Notes: generated by a model from the sequence alone, not told the origin. Counted from the first letter of the stretch, positions 16,896 to 25,402 are shown. The stretch is 64,000 nt of DNA from Achromobacter deleyi (GCF_016127315.1 NZ_CP065997.1:4836001-4900000); one strand, 5' to 3'. Translations and numbers: made by a program.

Positions 16896-17861
16896 TTAGT
16901 TGGCGGTGATGCCCGCGCGCTCGATGATGGGCGTCCAGCGCGCATCCTCGGCGGCCAGGTAGCGGGTGAAATCGGCGGGCGAGCTGGCCTGGGCGTCGGC
17001 GCCCAGTTCCTGGAAACGCTGGATGATCTCGGGCTGGCTCAGGATCTTTTCCAGCGCCTGGCTCAGGCGCGCCAGCACCTCGGGCGGCGTGCCCTTGGGC
17101 GCCAGCAAGCCGGTGAAGGTGGCCGCTTCCATGCCCGGCACGCCGGCCTCGGCGAAGGTGGGGATGTCGGGCAGCGACGGCACGCGCTTGGCGGTGGTGA
17201 CGGCCAGGCCGCGGGTGCGGCCTTCCTTGATGTAGGGCAGCGACACCGAGATCTGGTCGAAGTTGAAGTCCACCTGGCCGCCCAGCAGGTCGGTGGTGGC
17301 GGGCGCGTTGCCCTTGTATTGCGCGGTGGTCCAGCGCGCGCCGGTCAGCGATTGCAGCAGTTCGCTCACCAGGTGGTTGGTGGTGCCGGCGCCGGGCGAG
17401 GCCATGTTGAGCTTGCCGGGTTCCTTCCTGGCCAGCGCCAGCAGTTCGCCCAGGTCCTTCACGGGCAGCCCGGGCCGCACCTGCAGCACCAGCGGCGTGT
17501 AGGACACCGAACTGATGGGCTCGAAATCCTTGTCCCACTTGTAGGCCTGGCGCTTGAAGATCAGCGGGCTGAACAGCAGCGGACCGTTGGCGGCCATGAA
17601 CAGCGTGTAGCCGTCGGGCGCCGAGCGCGCCACCTGTTCGCCGGCGATCATGCCGCCGGCGCCAGGCTTGTTCTCGACGATGAAGGGCTGGCCGAAGGCG
17701 GCCTGCAGGCCGGGGCTGATCAGGCGCGCGGCCACGTCGACGTTGCCGCCGGGCGGGTAGGGCACCACGATCTTCACGGGTTTGTCGGGCCAGGCGGCGT
17801 GGGCCAGCGTGGTCGCGGCCATCAGCGCCAGGGCGGCGCCAGCCTTTGCAAGCGGGGTCAT
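16896..17861 (-). CDS. Bug-family (TctC-like) periplasmic solute-binding receptor
   Basis: The 321-residue protein has a signal peptide (about 1-22, cleaved after AHA) and the Bug signature WPDKPVKIVVPYPPGGNVDVAARLI, ENKPGAGGMIAGEQVARSAPDGYTL, GLAVTTAKRVPSLPDIPTFAEAG and a C-terminal E-D-ARW pattern. Bug receptors bind carboxylates or amides and are greatly expanded in Bordetella and Achromobacter, usually without a cognate TctAB permease nearby, as here. As the first gene of the six-gene operon it probably captures the substrate degraded by the downstream enzymes. Confidence 0.9.
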   Translation of the reverse strand: MTPLAKAGAALALMAATTLAHAAWPDKPVKIVVPYPPGGNVDVAARLISPGLQAAFGQPFIVENKPGAGGMIAGEQVARSAPDGYTLFMAANGPLLFSPLIFKRQAYKWDKDFEPISSVSYTPLVLQVRPGLPVKDLGELLALARKEPGKLNMASPGAGTTNHLVSELLQSLTGARWTTAQYKGNAPATTDLLGGQVDFNFDQISVSLPYIKEGRTRGLAVTTAKRVPSLPDIPTFAEAGVPGMEAATFTGLLAPKGTPPEVLARLSQALEKILSQPEIIQRFQELGADAQASSPADFTRYLAAEDARWTPIIERAGITAN

Positions 17862-17947
17862 GGTTGTCTCCAGGGTGTGGGTGTGTTGTTGTGTTTTGGG
17901 AGACTCTAGAAACTTGGCCGCGCGGCGACAACGCCAAAAATCCGAAA

Positions 17948-17966
17948 AAGTCCGGATGTTGGACTT
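17948..17966. promoter_or_regulatory. Inverted repeat in the divergent Bug / flavin-reductase promoter
   Basis: AAGTCC and GGACTT face each other with a 7-nt spacer, about 87 bp upstream of the receptor ATG and 125 bp upstream of the flavin reductase ATG. Overlapping ATCCG/CGGAT arms lie just to the left. It is a reasonable operator for the IclR-family protein encoded in the rightward transcript, which could control both operons. Confidence 0.4.
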
Positions 17967-18090
17967 ATTGCGGCAATCGCGGTTTGCCCCGATTCACCAG
18001 CCAGCCGAAAACCCGGGAAAATGCCGTGAAAGCCCGGGCTCGTGGCCATGCCGCGCCGTCCCGCCAGGTTCAACATATGGACGTCTTTTG

Positions 18091-18723
18091 ATGCGTATCG
18101 CCGCCCCGGAACTCAGCCCCGAACAGACCTACAAGCTCATGAGCGGCATCGTGGTGCCGCGCCCGATCGCCTGGATCAGCACGCTGGGGCCGGGCGGCAA
18201 GGTCAACCTGGCGCCGTTCAGCTGCTTCACCTTCGTCTCGAACACGCCGCCGATGCTGGGCATCAACATCGGCCGCAAGGCCGGCCGGCGCAAGGACACC
18301 GCCAACAACATCCTGGAGCATGGCCATTTCGTGGTGAACATCGGCAACGCCAGCCTGCTCGACGCCATCCATGACAGCGCCGAGGAGCATCCGCCGCAGG
18401 TCAGCGAGGCCGAGCTGTTGCACCTGGAGGTGCTGGCGGGCGAACACATCGCCACGCCGCGCCTGGCGGCGGCGCCGGTCAGCCTGGAATGCACGCTGCA
18501 CAGCGTGATTCCGTTCGGCGACACGGGCGCCGAGTTCTTCGTGGGCGAGGTCAAGCTGTTCCACATCCGCGACGGGCTGGCTCGCGATGGCAAGATCGAT
18601 ACCACCCAGCTCGATCCGGTGTGCCGCATCGGCGGGCCGAACTACGCGTTGCTGGGGCCGCTGGTGACCAAGCGGGCGCTGCGCCAGACGCCCAAGTCCG
18701 TCATGGGCAAGGACGCGGCATGA
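18091..18723 (+). CDS. Flavin reductase-like FMN-binding protein
   Basis: The 210-residue protein starts at ATG 18091. It has the split-barrel FMN-binding fold: MSGIVVPRPIAWISTLGPGGKVNLAPFSCFTFVSNTPPMLGINIG, KDTANNILEHGHFVVNI and a C-terminal CRIGGPNYALLG. Such proteins reduce FMN with NAD(P)H for a partner oxygenase or act directly as flavin oxidoreductases. No monooxygenase gene is adjacent. It is divergent from the catabolic operon and its stop overlaps the IclR start (ATGA), so the enzyme and regulator are co-expressed and probably belong to the same pathway. Confidence 0.85.
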   Translation: MRIAAPELSPEQTYKLMSGIVVPRPIAWISTLGPGGKVNLAPFSCFTFVSNTPPMLGINIGRKAGRRKDTANNILEHGHFVVNIGNASLLDAIHDSAEEHPPQVSEAELLHLEVLAGEHIATPRLAAAPVSLECTLHSVIPFGDTGAEFFVGEVKLFHIRDGLARDGKIDTTQLDPVCRIGGPNYALLGPLVTKRALRQTPKSVMGKDAA

Positions 18724-19523
18724 ATCCGCCAGACGCCACCGCCGACGAGGCGCTGCCGGGCGCGCAGACGGTGCGCCGGGCCATGGCCATCCTGCGGCTG
18801 GTGGCCTGTGGCCAGGAACGGGGCGTGCGCCTGATCGACCTGGAGCGCATGTCGGGGTTGAACCGGCCCACCGTGCATCGCCTGCTCAAGACGCTGATCC
18901 AGGAAGGCGCGGTGGAGCAGGACGCGGCCACGCGCCGCTACCTGATCGGCCCGGAAATCAGCCTGCTGGGCCTGGCGCGCACGCGCCGCTTCCCCCTGTT
19001 GACGATCGCCGATCCCTATCTGGCGGAACTGGCCGACCAGGTCGGCGACACGGTGTTCCTGAGCGTGCGGCATGGGCACGATTCGATCTGCATCGGCCGC
19101 AAGACCGGCCATCATCCGATCCAGGTGCTGTCGATCGAAGTGGGCGTGCGGCGGCCGCTGGGGCTGGGCGTGTCGGGCGTGGCGTTGCTGTCATGCCTGC
19201 CCGAGGCCGAGAGCGGCGCCATCGTGCAGGCCAACACTGCGCGCCTGGCGGTGGCGGGAGAACGCGCCGAAGACATCCTGGCGCGGGTCGCGCAGGCGCG
19301 CGCCTGCGGCATCGCCCACGCGCCCGCCGGCTTGATGCCCGGCACCAGCGCGGTGGCCGTGCCGATCCGCGCCGAAAGCGGCGAGCCGCTGGGCGCGGTG
19401 ACCGTCACGGCGATGGCCGAACGCCTGGCCGGCGGCCGGCTGGCGCAGGTGGTCGAACGCATGCGCGACCGCGCCCAGGCGATCGCGCGGCGCCATGCCG
19501 AAGTGAGCGAGCGGCGGCGTTGA
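18720..19523 (+). CDS. IclR-family transcriptional regulator
   Basis: The 267-residue regulator has an N-terminal winged helix (about 15-75, AMAILRLVACGQERGVRLIDLERMSGLNRPTVHRLLKTL) and an IclR effector domain (about 90-260) with the SVRHGHDSICIGRKTG and GVSGVALLSCLPEAES motifs. IclR proteins bind small aromatic or aliphatic acids and regulate the nearby catabolic genes. Position and the intergenic inverted repeat make the flanking Bug-RidA-amidohydrolase-FAH-HpaH-HpaI operon the most likely target. Start coincides with the flavin reductase stop. Confidence 0.85.
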   Translation: MNPPDATADEALPGAQTVRRAMAILRLVACGQERGVRLIDLERMSGLNRPTVHRLLKTLIQEGAVEQDAATRRYLIGPEISLLGLARTRRFPLLTIADPYLAELADQVGDTVFLSVRHGHDSICIGRKTGHHPIQVLSIEVGVRRPLGLGVSGVALLSCLPEAESGAIVQANTARLAVAGERAEDILARVAQARACGIAHAPAGLMPGTSAVAVPIRAESGEPLGAVTVTAMAERLAGGRLAQVVERMRDRAQAIARRHAEVSERRR

Positions 19524-19574
19524 GCGACGCGGGGACTGGGGCGTCCAACGCCTTCGAGCAAGCCGCGGCCGCGG

Positions 19575-20078
19575 TCAGCCTGGGGGACGCGCCAGCACGT
19601 AGACGCGGGTGTCGCGGCCGTAGTGCGTTTCGATGGCGCGGAAGGTGAAGCCCAGTTTCTCCAGCACGCGCTGCGAGCCCAGGTTGTCGGGCCAGGTGAC
19701 GGCCAGCAGCTCCGCGCTGTCGAGCGTGCGCCAGGCGTAGTCGCATAACTGGCGCGCCGCCTGGGTGGCATAGCCGTATCCCCAGGCGGCGCGTTGCAGG
19801 CGGTAGGCCAGTTGCAGCGCGCCGGTGTCCTCCAGCCGCGTCAGGCTGATCCAGCCGACCGCGACGCCGTCGGGGCCGACCACCGCCCAATGGCCGATGT
19901 CATCGGGATGCGTGCGCAACCAGTCCAGCAGTTCCTGGCGGCGCGCCTGCGTGGCGGGCTTGACGCCGGTGCTGTGGCGCATGACCTCGGGATCGGATTC
20001 CAGGGCCAGGATCATGGGCACGTCGTCCGCGCGCAGGCGGCGCAGGGTGACGCTCGGGGTGGCCGGCGGGGTGTGCAT
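19575..20078 (-). CDS. GNAT-family N-acetyltransferase (RimJ/RimL type)
   Basis: The 167-residue protein starts at ATG 20078. It has the GNAT core with SVTLRRLRADDVPMILAL at the start, a central beta-strand WISLTRLEDTGALQLAYRL, the acetyl-CoA loop RAAWGYGYATQAARQLCDY, and NLGSQRVLEKLGFTF. The A-x4-G-Y-A loop corresponds to the R/Q-x-x-G-x-A pyrophosphate-binding motif. This pattern is typical of RimJ/RimL-like acetyltransferases acting on protein or small-molecule amines. It lies 11 bp after the nucleotidyltransferase gene and is probably co-transcribed with it. Substrate unknown. Confidence 0.8.
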   Translation of the reverse strand: MHTPPATPSVTLRRLRADDVPMILALESDPEVMRHSTGVKPATQARRQELLDWLRTHPDDIGHWAVVGPDGVAVGWISLTRLEDTGALQLAYRLQRAAWGYGYATQAARQLCDYAWRTLDSAELLAVTWPDNLGSQRVLEKLGFTFRAIETHYGRDTRVYVLARPPG

Positions 20079-20089
20079 CGCGGCGGCGC

Positions 20090-20899
20090 TCAGTACGTCA
20101 GCGGGGCGCCGGTCACGACCTCGTACAGGAACCGGTCCAGTCGTTCGGTCTGGCCGTCCGGCCGGTCGAAGAAGGGCGCTTTTTCCAGGGTCGGCAGCGT
20201 CGTTTCCAGGTAGGCGTGGATCAACGGGAAGCGCGGGCCGTGCTCGGCCTCGCCGGCCTGCATCTTGATGGCCAGCAGCGCGTTGATCTCGTCGCGCAGC
20301 GCGGGGTCGGTGACCATGACGTCGGCCAGGTCGGCAAAGCGCATCGGCGGGATGCCGCGGCCGCTGTCGATCCATTGCGCGGCCAGCACGGGACGCAGCA
20401 CGTACAGGTATTTCTTGAGCCGCACGGTGTCGCCCTGCAGCGACTCGCGGAAGTTGCGGCCGGCCATGGCGACATAATGCCAACGGCCCTTGATGTGCGA
20501 GAAATATTCGCTGCGGAAATGCCGCAGCCAGGCGCTGGTGGCGTCGTCCTGGCGGTACAGCACGGGCGAATCCAGCCATTCGAACAGGGTGGGGTTGGAG
20601 CCGCGCAGCAGTTGCAGCGCCTTGCGCAATTCCCAGCCGGACACGTCCAGCTCGTCGTCGATGGGCAGCTCGATCACGTCGCGCTGCGGCGCCACGCGCA
20701 GGTACCAGTCCAGCTTGTGCACATACAGGAAGCGCACGTCGTAGTCGCTGTCGGGCGAGGCGAAGCCCCAGCCGCGGCTGCCGGATTCGCAGGCGAGCAG
20801 GACGCGGACATCGTGACGCTGTTCGATGTGTTCCAGGGTCGCCATGACGCGTTCGCGGATGGCCGGATCGATGGGGTGGGCGTGCAGGATCGAGGTCAT
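20090..20899 (-). CDS. Predicted nucleotidyltransferase (YcgL family)
   Basis: The 269-residue protein carries a minimal nucleotidyltransferase palm: LLACESGSRGWGFASPDSDYDVRFLY, with the GS loop and two catalytic aspartates (DSDYD), followed by DVIELPIDDELDVSGWELRKAL. The C-terminal half is helical (LKKYLYVLRPVLAAQWI). YcgL-type proteins are found singly in many bacteria and in some phages; a role in RNA or protein nucleotidylation is suspected but not established. The start is ATG 20899. Confidence 0.8.
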   Translation of the reverse strand: MTSILHAHPIDPAIRERVMATLEHIEQRHDVRVLLACESGSRGWGFASPDSDYDVRFLYVHKLDWYLRVAPQRDVIELPIDDELDVSGWELRKALQLLRGSNPTLFEWLDSPVLYRQDDATSAWLRHFRSEYFSHIKGRWHYVAMAGRNFRESLQGDTVRLKKYLYVLRPVLAAQWIDSGRGIPPMRFADLADVMVTDPALRDEINALLAIKMQAGEAEHGPRFPLIHAYLETTLPTLEKAPFFDRPDGQTERLDRFLYEVVTGAPLTY

Positions 20900-20987
20900 G
20901 CTTCGGATGCTAGCACTTCGCCAGGCGGCTGCGTGAGAGGAACGAAGGCGTGGCGCGTTGCCGTTTCCGGCTGGTTTGCCTGTTTTA

Positions 20988-21001
20988 ATTAGGCGCCTTA
21001 T
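20988..21001. promoter_or_regulatory. Imperfect palindrome upstream of marR
   Basis: An ATTAGGCGCCTTAT element 33 bp ahead of the MarR ATG is nearly self-complementary around GGCGCC, in a locally AT-richer patch. It fits the usual size of an autoregulatory MarR site; binding is inferred. Confidence 0.3.
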
Positions 21002-21033
21002 CATATGCCTCCATATCAATTGCCGGACACGCC

Positions 21034-21567
21034 ATGCCACCCGCCATTCCCGCGATGCTGGAACCCAAGCACCATGCGCTGCTGGACGAGGCCGCCCGTC
21101 GCGGGCTGGCCTCGTCCGACGGCATCCAGTTGTGCTTCCAGGTGCTGGCCCTGGCCGGCGCCATCGACCGCGACTGCGCCGCCCGCCTGGCGCCGCGGCA
21201 GTTGTCCGAAGGCAAGTTCGTGCTGCTGTTCCTGCTGCACGGGCAGGCCGGCGGCCTGTCGCCACACGAACTGGCGGCGCGCGCGGGCGTGACCCGCGCC
21301 ACGGTGACGGGCCTGCTCGACGGACTGGAGCGCGACGGCTTCGTGTCGCGCCAGCCGGGCCAGGACGACCGGCGCCGCATTACGGTGACGCTCACGCCCA
21401 AGGGCAGGACGGCGGCGGCGCGGCTGTTCAAGGAACATGCGCAGTGGATCGGCTCGCTGTTCGACGCCTTGTCGCAGGCCGAGCGGCGCCAGCTCGGCGA
21501 CCTGCTGGCGAAGGTGTGGCGGGGCACCGACAGCGGACGCGCCGCGCTGGCCGGAGACGCGCCATGA
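21034..21567 (+). CDS. MarR-family transcriptional regulator
   Basis: The 177-residue protein has the MarR winged helix at about 65-130: LSEGKFVLLFLLHGQAGGLSPHELAARAGVTRATVTGLLDGLERDGFVSRQPGQDDRRRITVTLTPKG, including the DxRR wing. Flanking helices supply the dimer interface. Its stop codon overlaps the start of the HEAT-repeat DNA alkylation repair-like gene, so regulator and repair protein are made together, and the regulator probably controls its own operon through the palindrome just upstream. The ligand is unknown; MarR proteins often respond to phenolics or oxidants. Confidence 0.85.
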   Translation: MPPAIPAMLEPKHHALLDEAARRGLASSDGIQLCFQVLALAGAIDRDCAARLAPRQLSEGKFVLLFLLHGQAGGLSPHELAARAGVTRATVTGLLDGLERDGFVSRQPGQDDRRRITVTLTPKGRTAAARLFKEHAQWIGSLFDALSQAERRQLGDLLAKVWRGTDSGRAALAGDAP

Positions 21568-22325
21568 CGGCCGCCCGCCGCGGCGTCAAGGACATCGGCG
21601 CGGACCGCCTGGCGCAGCTGAACGCGGGCGCGCCGGCCACGCACCTGACCGAGTGCCTGGCGGTGGACTTTGCCTTGCTGATGCAGGCGCTGGCGCCCGA
21701 GGTCGGCGCCGATGGCATTGCCGCCATGCGGGCCGCGGCGGCGCTGGGCATCTCCAGGCGCATGGCGCTGGCGGCGCGCATCCTGCATGACGGGCTGGGT
21801 TCGGCCGGCTTCACGCGGATGGCGGCGCAGGCGTCGGACACCGCGCGGGGCTGGGCCTGCTTCATGATCGGGGCGGCGCCGGACCTCTCGCCGGCGCAGC
21901 GCCTGGCGCGCATCCGGCCGCTGGCCGACGATGCGCATTTCGGGGTGCGCGAATGGGCCTGGCTGGCCGTGCGGCCGGCGCTGGCGGCCGACCTGGACGT
22001 GGCCATCACGCAGCTGCAAACGTGGACGACACTGCCGTCCGAGCGCCTGCGGCGCTTTGCCAGCGAGGCGTTGCGGCCGCGCGGCGTCTGGTGCGCGCAC
22101 ATCGCTGCGCTGAAGGCGGACCCGGGGCGGGCGTTGCCGCTGCTGGAGCCGCTGCGCGCCGATGCGGCGGTCTATGTGCAGGATTCGGTGGCGAACTGGC
22201 TGAACGACGCCAGCAAGGACCAGCCGGACTGGGTCAGGAGGGTGTGCGCGCGCTGGCTGACGCACAGCCCGGTCGCCGCGACGCAGCGCATCTGCCAGCG
22301 CGCGCTGCGCACCATCGGGGCGTAA
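21564..22325 (+). CDS. DNA alkylation repair (AlkC/AlkD-like HEAT) protein
   Basis: The 253-residue, all-helical protein is made of HEAT-like pairs. The section DAHFGVREWAWLAVRPAL, then SERLRRFASEALRPRGVW, matches the pattern of AlkC-type glycosylases, which remove 3-methyladenine and related cationic lesions. AlkC/AlkD enzymes use DNA-backbone contacts rather than base flipping; the catalytic Asp/Glu and Trp cannot be confirmed here by eye. Start at 21564 overlaps the marR stop. A MarR-controlled copy suggests induction by a chemical rather than through Ada. Confidence 0.7.
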   Translation: MTAARRGVKDIGADRLAQLNAGAPATHLTECLAVDFALLMQALAPEVGADGIAAMRAAAALGISRRMALAARILHDGLGSAGFTRMAAQASDTARGWACFMIGAAPDLSPAQRLARIRPLADDAHFGVREWAWLAVRPALAADLDVAITQLQTWTTLPSERLRRFASEALRPRGVWCAHIAALKADPGRALPLLEPLRADAAVYVQDSVANWLNDASKDQPDWVRRVCARWLTHSPVAATQRICQRALRTIGA

Positions 22326-22379
22326 CGCACCGCGGGCCGCGCGGCGACCGGTTGCGATCGCGAGCCGGCCGCATGCGGC

Positions 22380-22985
22380 TCAACCCCGCGCTTCGGCCGC
22401 CAGCGCGGCCTGCACGGCGGGGCGGGATTCGATGCGGCGCTGGAATGCCACCAGGGCAGGCCAGCGCGTCAGGTCCACGCCAAGCTGTGGCGCCCAGCGC
22501 AACACCGCATACAGGTAGATATCAGCCAGGCCATAGCGATCCTGCACCAGGGCCTCTCGCTCGCGCAGCGCGGTGGCGACATAATCCAGGCGCTTCTCCA
22601 GCCGCCCCTGCCACCATGCGCGCGCCGCTTCGGGCAGGTCGCGATTGAACAGCGGGCCGAAACCGCCGTGGATTTCCGCCGAGATGAAGTTCAGCCATTC
22701 GTGCAACTGGCTGCGGGCCCAGCTGCCGGCGGGTGGGGCCAGGCCGGCTTCGGGCCGCAGGTCGGCCAGGTATTGGCTGATGGCGGGGCCTTCGGTCAGC
22801 ACCTGGCCGCCGTCGATTTCCAGCGCGGCCACGTAGCCCTTGGGATTGATGGCGAGGAAGTCGCGGCCATCCTCGGTGCGCTTGGCGCGGTTGTCGACGC
22901 GGATCAGGTCGAACGGCAGGTCGAGTTCGCGCAGCACGATGTGGGGCGACAGCGAGCAGGTGCCGGGGGCGTAATAGAGTTTCAT
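22380..22985 (-). CDS. Glutathione S-transferase, beta class
   Basis: The 201-residue protein has an N-terminal thioredoxin-like domain (MKLYYAPGTCSLSPHIVLREL) with Cys10 where beta-class enzymes carry their active-site cysteine. A cis-Pro region follows in GYVAALEIDGGQVLTEGPAISQYLADL, and then a helical C-terminal domain ending with a GLADIYLYAVLRW-type N-capping box. It conjugates or reduces with glutathione in the cytoplasm. It converges with the alkylation-repair gene 54 bp away and is transcribed alone from 22985. Confidence 0.9.
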   Translation of the reverse strand: MKLYYAPGTCSLSPHIVLRELDLPFDLIRVDNRAKRTEDGRDFLAINPKGYVAALEIDGGQVLTEGPAISQYLADLRPEAGLAPPAGSWARSQLHEWLNFISAEIHGGFGPLFNRDLPEAARAWWQGRLEKRLDYVATALREREALVQDRYGLADIYLYAVLRWAPQLGVDLTRWPALVAFQRRIESRPAVQAALAAEARG

Positions 22986-23114
22986 GCGGAGCGTCCGGAG
23001 GATGTCCTGATTGGGGATGGGACGCCCAGGATCGCCCGATCCCGTCTATTCGTAAAATTACTTCTTAAGAAATCAGGAATAAGTATTTGTGATGGCTAAT
23101 TCACGCCCTTGGCG

Positions 23115-24242
23115 TCAGCCATCCGTCGCCGGCACGGCGATGGACCATTGGCGAGGTCCGAAGTGGGTGTCAAAACGGGACAGGAACGATTGGCCCAGCA
23201 AGCCGTCGACGCCAGGACCGAACGCGGATTCGGCGCCGGCCTGGACCACGACCGGAACCTGGTTGGCCGCGACCTGACGGATCTGGATGCGTTTGGCCAT
23301 GCCGGTGTGCACGTCGGTGTTGCCGTTGGCCGTCTGGACCGCGATCTTGCGGCCCCCGAGGTAATCGATGCCCGCACGCTCGGCGAAGACGCGGGTGATG
23401 GCAACCACGCTGGCGCCGGTGTCGACGATGAACGTGCCTTTCTTGCCATTGACTTCGACCGAGGCCAGGATGACCTGGTCGGGTTTGCGGGGGAACGTAT
23501 CCTTGCCCGAGGCATAGGAGGCGGGGCAGTCGCGCTGGCGCTCGTACTCGGCGACGAGCCGCTTGCCCTGCGGGTTTTGCGTGCGCGAGGGGTCCAGCGA
23601 CATCCACATGCGCACCGTGCTTGCCGCTTCGCAATGGCGTCCGAGCCTGGCCTGCGCCTGGGCGGTCTCGGTGAACACGCCGGAGGTCAGCCGCCGCGGA
23701 TTGGGCGACAGGGCAATGACTTCCAGGTAATCGGCCAGCGCCTGCTCGTATTGCTGGGTCTGGCTGTATGCCTGTGCCCGCGTATAGCGCATGCGCGTGT
23801 CGGTGGGATGGTCCGCGATCAGGCGGTTGGAAATGGCGATGGCCTGGGGATAGTCCCGGATCATGAGCAGATCGCCCACGGCGGACAGCAGGAAGCCATC
23901 GGCATTGCCGCATTCGTCGGCGAACGTGATCAACGCCTGGGCCGCTTCCTTGCGGTAACCCATGGCCTTGAGCTGCGGCGCCAGGGCACCCATGGCCTGG
24001 CTGTTGCAGGGCGTGGTGGCCAGTTGCTGCAGGGCCCGCTGGATCTCGGCCTTGGCCAGGTCGCCGCGCGCGATGCCTTGCATGCCCAGCCGTTCGAGCG
24101 GGGCGCGCAGCGGGTCCGGCGCATTCGTGGATTGCGCCGTCGGGGCGACGGGCGTGGAGGAATCACAACCCGTTGCGATCAGAGCCGTGGCGATGAGGGC
24201 GAAGCGCACCGCTTGGCGCAAGGCGGACCGGTCGAGCGGCAT
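23115..24242 (-). CDS. Lipoprotein with helical repeats and retropepsin-like aspartic protease domain
   Basis: The start at 24242 (MPLDRSALRQ) is chosen because it places a signal peptide with lipobox LIATGC directly after it (Cys26); further upstream codons would spoil this. Residues about 45-235 form TPR-like helices (RMRYTRAQAYSQTQQYEQALADYLEVIALSPN). Residues about 255-375 form a single-lobe aspartic protease: FIVDTGASVVAIT with Asp274, then GVDGLLGQSFL as the flap-closing strand. Such retropepsin-like proteins dimerise to form an active site. It would sit on the periplasmic face of a membrane; substrate unknown. Confidence 0.8.
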   Translation of the reverse strand: MPLDRSALRQAVRFALIATALIATGCDSSTPVAPTAQSTNAPDPLRAPLERLGMQGIARGDLAKAEIQRALQQLATTPCNSQAMGALAPQLKAMGYRKEAAQALITFADECGNADGFLLSAVGDLLMIRDYPQAIAISNRLIADHPTDTRMRYTRAQAYSQTQQYEQALADYLEVIALSPNPRRLTSGVFTETAQAQARLGRHCEAASTVRMWMSLDPSRTQNPQGKRLVAEYERQRDCPASYASGKDTFPRKPDQVILASVEVNGKKGTFIVDTGASVVAITRVFAERAGIDYLGGRKIAVQTANGNTDVHTGMAKRIQIRQVAANQVPVVVQAGAESAFGPGVDGLLGQSFLSRFDTHFGPRQWSIAVPATDG

Positions 24243-24290
24243 TTCCAGTGTTCCATTGATGGTCGGGCAAGAGCGGAAGTTTAGGGAAAC

Positions 24291-24309
24291 GTCATCACGT
24301 TTTGATGAC
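24291..24309. promoter_or_regulatory. Perfect inverted repeat between retropepsin lipoprotein and LysR genes
   Basis: GTCATCA and TGATGAC are separated by 5 nt, 49 bp upstream of the lipoprotein ATG and 138 bp upstream of the LysR start. It could be an operator for the divergent LysR protein, though it lacks the classic T-N11-A layout. Confidence 0.35.
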
Positions 24310-24446
24310 TTCGTGCGGACGCAGGCCAAAAGGCAGACCCGTGGCGACGCTGGGGTCGGCGCGGCGCTCATCACCGCCGATCGAGGAGGAGGGCGAGTGT
24401 CGGTAGAATTTCAGGTTTCGAGACGATCCGTTATCTTTTCCCTGCC

Positions 24447-25322
24447 ATGATGAACCTGATCCATTGGCGCTTGCTGCTGGCGGTGGTGGACGCCGGCAAC
24501 ATCACCCATGCCGCCAAACAGGTGGGCATGACGCAGTCGGGCGCCAGCCAGGCCATCGCGCAGCTGAAACACCACCTGGGCGCGCCGCTGTTCACCCGCG
24601 AACGGCGCCAGAGCGTGCCCACCGCGCTGGGGCTGCGGGTGGCGCACGAGGCGCGCGCCATGCTGGCCGCGCACGGCCGCATCCAGGCGCTGGGGCGCGA
24701 GGCGTCCGGCGCGCCGGGCGGGGTGTTGCGGCTGGCCAGTTTCCCGATGGTTTTCTCGACCATCCTGCCGCCGGTGTTGCGGCGCTTTCGCCAATTGCAT
24801 CCGGCCATCGAGGTGGTGCCGCTGGAAGCCAGCGACAGCGAGATCGAGACCTTGCTGGCGGCCGGCACCGTGGATGTGGGGGTGGTGCTCAATCCGCCCG
24901 CGCGGCGCGGCGCCTGTCCGCTGGGCGAGGACGACTGGGTGGCGGTGCTGCCGGCTTCGCATCCGCTGGCGCGCGGCGCGTCGGTGGCGCTGGCGCAACT
25001 GGCGGCGCAGCCGTTCGTGCTGGCCACGGGCGGTTGCAGCGTGCATGCGGCCAGCGTCGCGGCGGACGCCGGCCTGGCGCTGGCCGACGTGCGCGCCACG
25101 GTCATGGAATGGTCCAGCGCCTATGCGCTGGTGCGCGACAACGTCGGCGTGGCCCTGGTGCCCGAACTGACGCTGCCCGAGAACCGCCGCGGCCTGCGGG
25201 TGCTGCCCCTGGCGGCGCCGGTGCGGCGGCGTTTCGCGCTGGCGGCGTCGCCGCAGGCCGCCGGCTCGCCGGCGGCGCTGGCCCTGTTCGAGATGTTGCG
25301 GCAGGATGACAGCCGGGCCTGA
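24447..25322 (+). CDS. LysR-family transcriptional regulator
   Basis: The 291-residue protein has the LysR HTH at about 5-62 (WRLLLAVVDAGNITHAAKQVGMTQSGASQAIAQLKHHLGAPLFTRE) and a periplasmic-binding-protein-like effector domain (about 90-290). Two adjacent ATG codons open the frame; either could be used and no strong ribosome site separates them. It is divergent from the retropepsin-like lipoprotein gene, the customary arrangement for a regulated neighbour, but downstream GNAT control is also possible. Confidence 0.85.
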   Translation: MMNLIHWRLLLAVVDAGNITHAAKQVGMTQSGASQAIAQLKHHLGAPLFTRERRQSVPTALGLRVAHEARAMLAAHGRIQALGREASGAPGGVLRLASFPMVFSTILPPVLRRFRQLHPAIEVVPLEASDSEIETLLAAGTVDVGVVLNPPARRGACPLGEDDWVAVLPASHPLARGASVALAQLAAQPFVLATGGCSVHAASVAADAGLALADVRATVMEWSSAYALVRDNVGVALVPELTLPENRRGLRVLPLAAPVRRRFALAASPQAAGSPAALALFEMLRQDDSRA

Positions 25323-25402
25323 AGCCCAGGCGCCGGCATCTGCGCGCCGTCATCGCGGCGACATCGGGCCAGCCTACGATCGGCGTTTTTGGCAGAGGCG
25401 AC

